Part shown: positions 58,999-64,000 of the stretch, piece by piece
Layout: each line of letters begins with the position of its first letter
How positions within the stretch are numbered: position 1 is the stretch's first letter
Origin: FEN-1279 sp964501535
GTDB taxonomy: Bacteria > Bacteroidota > Ignavibacteria > Tepidaquicellales > Tepidaquicellaceae
Length of the DNA stretch: 64,000 nt
Direction of reading: 5' to 3'
Assembly (NCBI GenBank): GCA_964501535.1
Contig: CAZCSV010000002.1
Location: 310,001-374,000 of the forward strand
Program-made: the position numbers and the translations under genes
The notes under the pieces: model-generated
The model's database searches: none
Told to the model about the DNA's origin: nothing
What the model saw: only the letters and a program-made list of their open reading frames with translations

Positions 58999-59566
58999 AT
59001 TATTGTTTATTTCGGGAATCTTACTATTCTTTAACGTAAGTAATCCGAATGCACAGCAGACTGACAGCACATCTGCCGGCTATATGTATTTTATAAATTC
59101 AAATCCTTTTAATGCCGAGGTGTATCATAGGGACTCTCTGCTCGGTCTAACACCGTTAAGATTCATCTCTGAATATAAACTATCCGGCAACATTCTGATA
59201 AGAAAGAAAAATTACAAAGAAGTGTATTTTAGCATTGGTGAATATGATTTCAGCAGGGGAGTGGAAATAATGCTGGTATCAATATTACCCGTAGCTGAAA
59301 AAATCGTTATTAAGGATAAACGGACAGGTTTTATTAGAAAGAGAAGTTTCATTAAAGTTATCACATCGGGAATATTAGCCGTCACGACCGGAACGCTTGC
59401 ATATACCACAAAAGAAAAAGCCAATGATTTTTATAATCATTACTTAAGTGACAGGAGTCAAGGTAATCTCGATAAAGCAAATAAATATGATTTGTATTCG
59501 GGAATTTCCCTTGCCGTAATGCAGATATCGGTTGCGGGATTGATTTATTTTCTGTTTCTGGAATAG
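58970..59566 (+). CDS. PEGA-domain membrane protein
   Basis: A 198-residue exported protein starting at the ATG at 58970. An N-terminal hydrophobic segment (about residues 5-27) is followed by a PEGA-like domain (about 38-90: GYMYFINSNPFNAEVYHRDSLLGLTPLRF). Two further hydrophobic segments lie at about residues 126-142 and 178-196. The gene overlaps the propeller lipoprotein's end, so the two are made together and could act at one envelope site. No function is known. Confidence 0.75.
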   Translation: MIKVYIALNKLLFISGILLFFNVSNPNAQQTDSTSAGYMYFINSNPFNAEVYHRDSLLGLTPLRFISEYKLSGNILIRKKNYKEVYFSIGEYDFSRGVEIMLVSILPVAEKIVIKDKRTGFIRKRSFIKVITSGILAVTTGTLAYTTKEKANDFYNHYLSDRSQGNLDKANKYDLYSGISLAVMQISVAGLIYFLFLE

Positions 59567-59614
59567 TATCCGAAGTTTTTAAGATGTCCCGGATTCTTTT
59601 TATGCCCCAATATT

Positions 59615-60514
59615 TTATTCCTGAATATCCTTTATCTTTTCCGGTTTTGTTAAAACAAAATTATGAAACAAAATAGCCGAAAGTATTATCAGGGCTCCGG
59701 TCACTGCAAATACAGAGGGCTTTTCCCCGATGCCGAGAAAAACCCATATGGGGTTGAAAATAGCTTCCAGCATGGCGATAATCATCGACTCGGTGGCACT
59801 GACATATTTTATCCCTTCATTAAATATTATATAGCTGATACCTATTTGAATTACTCCCATATAAACTAAAATCATTGTCTCTGTAGCTGTGAGAGCAAGT
59901 TTATCGTAGACGAATGGAATACAAAATAAAGCCACTATCACATTTCCTACTATGATGTTGTTTATTGTATTCTGGGTATGGTGCAGTTGCTTTTTCCATT
60001 TCAGGAAAAGTGAAAAAAAGGCAAAGCTTAAGCCTGCCAGGATGGCAACGATATTACCGAGTATATTGCCGACTTCGATTTTTCCGAAAAAGAATAAAAT
60101 CATTCCTCCAACGCACAGTAATATGGTAATAAGATTTTTTTTATTGAACTTCGTTTTTAAAAAAACAGGCTCGAGGAAAAGCAAATAAATCGGAGCGGTA
60201 AACTGAAGAAAAATTGCATTTGCCGCAGTTGTAAGTTTATTTGAAATTACGAACAATATTAATATACCCGCAAAGGAAACGGCACAAAGATTCGAGATTA
60301 AATCCCTTTCAAAATTCAGCTCCTTTTTTCTGATTTTTGTGGCTATGAAAATCGTCAGAGCCGCAATCGATGACCTGTAAAACAATATCTGAAACGCATC
60401 GAGTGTAAGTACCTTGATAAAAAGTCCGCTCGAGCTCCACAGGAAAGCAGTGAGCGAAATTAATATTAACCCTTTTCTATGTTGAGGTAATTTTTGAAAC
60501 AAAAGATTTTTCAC
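59615..60514 (-). CDS. DMT-superfamily transporter, EamA family
   Basis: A 299-residue membrane protein with ten hydrophobic helices in two EamA repeats (for example ISLTAFLWSSSGLFIKVLTL near the N-terminus and AMLEAIFNPIWVFLGIGEKP in the second half). It belongs to the drug/metabolite family; substrates are usually amino acids or other small metabolites, and are unknown here. It converges with the PEGA gene and lies downstream of the threonine dehydrogenase gene on the same strand. Confidence 0.9.
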   Translation of the reverse strand: MKNLLFQKLPQHRKGLILISLTAFLWSSSGLFIKVLTLDAFQILFYRSSIAALTIFIATKIRKKELNFERDLISNLCAVSFAGILILFVISNKLTTAANAIFLQFTAPIYLLFLEPVFLKTKFNKKNLITILLCVGGMILFFFGKIEVGNILGNIVAILAGLSFAFFSLFLKWKKQLHHTQNTINNIIVGNVIVALFCIPFVYDKLALTATETMILVYMGVIQIGISYIIFNEGIKYVSATESMIIAMLEAIFNPIWVFLGIGEKPSVFAVTGALIILSAILFHNFVLTKPEKIKDIQE

Positions 60515-60586
60515 TCATTTCCAGATAAAAGCCTTAAGATGAGCATTATTTTAAAAACAATATTATCTAATAATTGCCGATATAAA

Positions 60587-61534
60587 TCAACCTAATTTCT
60601 TCTTTATCTCATCCAGCATCAGTTTTGTCATCTTTGGCAGGTCGTATACATATTTACATCCCCAGTCTTTACACGCAACGCTGTCGTCTATGCTTTGAGG
60701 CCATGATTCTGCGATTGCCTGTCTGAAATCGGGCTTATACGTGATTTCAAATTCGGGTATGTGTTTCTTGATTTCCGCCGCGATTTCTTTCGGGTCGAAG
60801 CTTATTCCGCCAAGATTGTAACTCGAGCGGATGGAAATTTTACTTGCATCTGCTTCCATTAATTTTATCGTGGAATTTATCGCGTCTTCCATGAACATCA
60901 TCGGAAGCTTGGCATCTTCTTTCAGGAAACATTCGTACTTTTTATTTTTTATAGCTTCATAAAATATTTCGACTGCGTAGTCCGTTGTTCCTCCGCCGGC
61001 TTCGGTTTTATAGCTGATGAGTCCGGGATATCGTATACTCCTCACATCGACTTTGTACCTGTTGAAGTAATATTCGCACCATCTTTCTCCTGCTAGCTTG
61101 CTAATACCGTAAACTGTGTTTGGCTCAGTGATAGTGAGTTGAGGTGTATTTACTATTGGTGTCGTATGTCCGAATACTGCAATCGAACTTGGCCAGAAGA
61201 CTCTGCTTAATCCTATTTCTTTTGCCAGCTCGAGCATATAAAGCAAACCTTTCATATTCACATCCCATGCGAAAAGAGGTTTCTTCTCGGCGGTACCTGA
61301 TAATAATGCCGCAAGGTGGTAAACCTGTGTAATTTTATTTTTTCCTATGCATTTGGTGAGTGCTTCTAAATCCAGTACATCGAGTTTTTGAAACGGACCG
61401 GATTCCATAACATCCTGTGGAGCTTCTTTCAGATCGGATGCAAAAACATTTTCGTTACCGTAAATCTTTCGGAGGGCTATTGTCAATTCGGAGCCGATTT
61501 GCCCCGATGCTCCTGTTATTAATATTTTTTCCAT
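60587..61534 (-). CDS. tdh: L-threonine 3-dehydrogenase, short-chain (SDR) type
   Basis: A 315-residue NAD enzyme of the extended SDR family that oxidises threonine to 2-amino-3-ketobutyrate. It resembles the mammalian and Thermoplasma SDR-type TDH along its length: ITGASGQIGSEL (NAD loop), HLAALLSGTAEKKP, WPSSIAVFGHTTP, catalytic YGISK, RYPGLISYKTEAGGGTTDYAVEIF, LPMMFMEDAI and the C-terminal AIAESWPQSIDDSVACKDWG. It is not the zinc-dependent E. coli type. It is downstream of the AtuA-like gene. A partner ketobutyrate CoA ligase is not in view. Confidence 0.92.
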   Translation of the reverse strand: MEKILITGASGQIGSELTIALRKIYGNENVFASDLKEAPQDVMESGPFQKLDVLDLEALTKCIGKNKITQVYHLAALLSGTAEKKPLFAWDVNMKGLLYMLELAKEIGLSRVFWPSSIAVFGHTTPIVNTPQLTITEPNTVYGISKLAGERWCEYYFNRYKVDVRSIRYPGLISYKTEAGGGTTDYAVEIFYEAIKNKKYECFLKEDAKLPMMFMEDAINSTIKLMEADASKISIRSSYNLGGISFDPKEIAAEIKKHIPEFEITYKPDFRQAIAESWPQSIDDSVACKDWGCKYVYDLPKMTKLMLDEIKKKLG

Positions 61535-61647
61535 AACTTTTAGTATTTATTATTTTGCCACAGATTCACAGATTTTACCTGAGAATTTATGTATAAAAAT
61601 ATTTTATTTTCTCCTTAAATTTTTCTTTGAAAATTTTAGCTTTCCGG

Positions 61648-63009
61648 CTAAATACTTTTCACCAAAATCTCCGGCTGTACCAGTGATTTCGGAATCAGAG
61701 CAGGCCAGTAAGCGACAACCTCTGATGGTTTAGGCCTTCCGCCTGCAAAACCCGTTACGCTTGGAGGACCGGTTAAGATTAAAGGTGCAATTTCTTTCCC
61801 GAATCTTTCAACTGCATCCTTATCTTTCGAACGAACTCCGATTCTCATCACGACTTCGTTAATATCTTTTATTTCCTTTGCAATTGGTCCGTGGCATGCA
61901 TTATAACCCTGATATTCCGTTCTTATTTCATCGAAGATCAAACCAAGATTTTTCAGACGTTCCCTTAAAATCTTATCCGCAGCTTTTGCTTTTTCGAGTG
62001 CGTCAGGCCAACTGTATGTAAGTGTACCTAAAGCGCTGTAGCCATCAGAATATGACATAGAAACTTTATAAGATTCGGTTGCAGGTTTTCCTTTTATTCC
62101 GAATACTTTTACCATATTATTCTCGTCGTCTTCAAGTTTGATCGATGTAAAATCGGCTATGCAATCCGGTGTAATATATTCTCTGGGATTTCCGATTTCA
62201 TATACGAGTTGTTCACTAACGGTTTCGATATTTACGAGACCTCCGGTGTGCTCATGCTTTGTTATAAAAAATTCTCCGTTCGGATAAGCCTCGGCTATCG
62301 GGAAGCCGATGTCTGCAAGGTCCGGTACTTCCTGCCATTTGCCGAGAAAATTTCCGCCGCTTGCCTGACCCCCGCATTCAAGAATGTGACCTGCAATCGT
62401 TCCTGCTGCCATTAAATTATAATTATTCATATCCCATCCGAATTCATATATCATTGGAGCCAGTGTCAATCCCGTATCTGTGACTCTTCCGGTGATTACT
62501 ATATCCGCACCCTGTTTAAGGCAATCCACTACCGGCTTTGCACCGAAATATATATTAGCACTCAGAATCTTGTCCAAAATTGTATTCGCACCCTCGCCAG
62601 TATCCATATTTTTTAATTCGATGCCTTTTGAAATAAACTCCCCGATTTTATCGAGGATATTATCACCCGTTACAACACCGATTTTCAATTGTTTGATATT
62701 TAGTTTTCTTGCAACCTCGAATACGGCTTCCATACAAGCTATCGGATTAACGCCTCCTCCGTTGGTAATTACTTTAATGTTTTTGTGAGTAATTATCGGA
62801 AGGAGTTTTTCCATTAACAGAGGAATATCCCTTGCGTATCCTAACTTTGAGTCTTGATTTTTTTGTTTTTGAAGTATTGACATAGTAACTTCCGCAAGGT
62901 AGTCCATCATTATATAATCAACATCGCCCTGAGTAGCCTGCTTAACCGGGGCGTCTATCAAATCACCCCAAAAACCCTGCCCCGATGCTATGCGGATAAA
63001 GTTTTTCAT
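61648..63009 (-). CDS. AtuA-family (DUF1446) protein
   Basis: A 453-residue cytosolic protein of the acyclic-terpene-utilisation AtuA family. Visible are RIASGQGFWGDLIDAP at the N-terminus, YIMMDYLAEVTMSIL, VITNGGGVNPIACMEAV, GADIVITGRVTDTGLTLAPMIYEFGW and the HILECGGQASGGNF segment. In Pseudomonas AtuA is needed for citronellol-type acyclic terpene breakdown, but most homologues are in other pathways and the biochemical reaction is not settled. No other atu genes are present. It lies between the glucan phosphorylase and threonine dehydrogenase genes. Confidence 0.85.
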   Translation of the reverse strand: MKNFIRIASGQGFWGDLIDAPVKQATQGDVDYIMMDYLAEVTMSILQKQKNQDSKLGYARDIPLLMEKLLPIITHKNIKVITNGGGVNPIACMEAVFEVARKLNIKQLKIGVVTGDNILDKIGEFISKGIELKNMDTGEGANTILDKILSANIYFGAKPVVDCLKQGADIVITGRVTDTGLTLAPMIYEFGWDMNNYNLMAAGTIAGHILECGGQASGGNFLGKWQEVPDLADIGFPIAEAYPNGEFFITKHEHTGGLVNIETVSEQLVYEIGNPREYITPDCIADFTSIKLEDDENNMVKVFGIKGKPATESYKVSMSYSDGYSALGTLTYSWPDALEKAKAADKILRERLKNLGLIFDEIRTEYQGYNACHGPIAKEIKDINEVVMRIGVRSKDKDAVERFGKEIAPLILTGPPSVTGFAGGRPKPSEVVAYWPALIPKSLVQPEILVKSI

Positions 63010-63020
63010 TTAAAAATTAT

Positions 63021-64000
63021 TTATCTTACTTTAGAATAAAACATTTCATAATACTCTTTTACCATACGCTCTGTATTAAAATAACCTGCCAGGTTTTTTA
63101 TTGAGCTTTTAATCCTGCGAATCCATTCGACAGGGATTCCATTTTCGTCTCTTTCATAAAACATCGGGATGATTTCGTTTTCAAGGGTATCGTATAATGA
63201 TACCGACTCGAAGTTATCAACTTCATACTCGCTCATGGTATTGTAATTTTCGGGTGTCTTAATTGCCCAGCCTGTCTCGGGAGTATATCCTTCTATCCAC
63301 CAGCCGTCAAGTATGCTGAAATTCAGTCCTCCGTTTGCAATCACTTTCATACCGCTTGTCCCCGATGCTTCCAGCGGTTTGCGGGGATTATTAAGCCATA
63401 CATCGCAGCCCCTTACCAATTGTTTTGCAACGTCTATATCATAATTATCGAGAAATACAATTTTATTTTTGAAATCTTCGGATTCAGCATACCGTAAAAT
63501 TTCGGAAATCAGATTCTTCCCCCCTTCATCTTTCGGGTGTGCTTTTCCGGAAAAGACGAATTGAATCTTTCTTTTTTCATCGGCAAAGATTTTTTTAAGC
63601 CGCTCTATATCTCTGAAAATCAGAGTTCCTCTTTTATAAGTTGCGAACCTTCTGGCGAAGCCAATGGTAAGAACATCTTTGTTCAGTAGATTTTGCACTT
63701 CAGGAATTTTATCCTCGCTGTCGTGAGTCAGCCTGATTTTATCTATGGTTCTTTCCCTTATGAAGTCTATCAGCACGGAACGGTTTTTGTTCCTCATATT
63801 CCAGATGTCCTTATCGGGCAATTCATTTATCTCTTCCCATATCGAAGGCTCGTAGAGCCAGTTCTTCCCGAATTTCTTTCTGTAGAGTCTTTCGGATTCT
63901 ATTGCCAGGTAGGTTTTCAGATGAACTCCGTTTGTTATGGAGATAATCTGGCTTCTTTCCGGCGGAAGAGACCACATTTTCCGTGCAATTTTTCCGTGCA
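63021..64000 (-). CDS. glgP: Alpha-glucan phosphorylase, 5'-partial
   Basis: The C-terminal 326 or so residues of a glycogen/alpha-glucan phosphorylase that releases glucose 1-phosphate. The frame stays open past the window edge and reads HGKIARKMW just upstream of the internal Met at 63977, a segment typical of the family's middle region, so the real start lies outside. Motifs include TNGVHLKTY, the ADP-glucose-synthase-like FARRFATYKRGTL, SGKAHPKDEGG, VWLNNPRKPLEASGTSGMKV with the likely PLP-binding Lys, and GWWIEGY. It belongs to the MalP/archaeal-type phosphorylases rather than the E. coli GlgP group. It lies 12 bases upstream of the AtuA-like gene on the same strand. Confidence 0.92.
   Translation of the reverse strand, partial: HGKIARKMWSLPPERSQIISITNGVHLKTYLAIESERLYRKKFGKNWLYEPSIWEEINELPDKDIWNMRNKNRSVLIDFIRERTIDKIRLTHDSEDKIPEVQNLLNKDVLTIGFARRFATYKRGTLIFRDIERLKKIFADEKRKIQFVFSGKAHPKDEGGKNLISEILRYAESEDFKNKIVFLDNYDIDVAKQLVRGCDVWLNNPRKPLEASGTSGMKVIANGGLNFSILDGWWIEGYTPETGWAIKTPENYNTMSEYEVDNFESVSLYDTLENEIIPMFYERDENGIPVEWIRRIKSSIKNLAGYFNTERMVKEYYEMFYSKVR

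Overview
The window comes from an AT-rich Gram-negative bacterium of the Bacteroidota/Chlorobiota (FCB) group, most likely an Ignavibacteria-type lineage. Several things point there: five secreted proteins ending in type IX secretion (T9SS) sorting domains with the QNYPNPFNP signature; an LpxC-FabZ fusion; the gene order bamA-ompH-ompH-lpxD-lpxC/fabZ; an Mrp protein without the usual CxxC pair; and a few TAnnTTTG(C) promoter elements. The genus cannot be read from the sequence. I found no rRNA, tRNA, CRISPR array, insertion sequence, prophage or origin.

Layout. 1-5.1 kb: a sulfur/redox unit with a thioredoxin, a MarR regulator, an octaheme cytochrome of the tetrathionate-reductase (OTR) family, a cytochrome b561, and a YeeE/YedE sulfur transporter split over two genes. 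The second YeeE half carries a rhodanese domain without its catalytic cysteine and ends in a C-terminal Cys. 5.3-12.7 kb: mixed metabolism (thioredoxin-TPR protein, guanine deaminase, outer-membrane protein, chromate transporter, isocitrate dehydrogenase, a T9SS-exported SGNH hydrolase, an AlkD-like DNA glycosylase). 13-18 kb: a large T9SS propeller protein, a DNPH1-like nucleotide hydrolase and an orphan urocanate hydratase. 18.1-19.8 kb: a BlaI/M56-peptidase pair behind a promoter covered by three inverted-repeat operators. 20-25.6 kb: a same-strand run with a MarR-GNAT fusion, an alpha/beta hydrolase-rhodanese fusion, a secreted M28 peptidase, a racemase, a small cupin and a PhzF protein. 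25.6-29.2 kb: peptidases mixed with two decayed gene remnants (MGMT-like and DUF5655-like) that normal ORF calling would miss.

29.3-35.5 kb: murB, mrp, a small operon with a metallo-beta-lactamase-fold hydrolase, an inositol-phosphatase-family gene, and ribH with a PHP phosphoesterase. 35.6-44.8 kb: an envelope operon running ddl, divIC/ftsB, trpS, uppS, bamA, two Skp/OmpH genes, lpxD and lpxC-fabZ. It joins peptidoglycan precursor, lipid carrier, outer-membrane assembly and lipid A synthesis, and several of its genes use TTG starts. 44.9-52.1 kb: pgk and three T9SS surface proteins, two of them followed by their own terminators. 52.3-59.6 kb: a YceI lipoprotein, a LytR_C protein, rsfS, pdxA, an FtsE-like ATPase, a TPR protein and a lipoprotein propeller/PEGA pair. 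59.6-64 kb: a DMT transporter, an SDR-type threonine dehydrogenase, an AtuA-family protein and the C-terminal part of an alpha-glucan phosphorylase that runs off the window.

The most distinctive material is the OTR/split-YeeE unit with its degenerate rhodanese, the BlaI operator array, the MarR-GNAT/hydrolase-rhodanese cluster, and the two hidden gene remnants. I did not find a clearly new multi-gene defence or mobile system. All family assignments come from reading motifs by eye; no database search was run.
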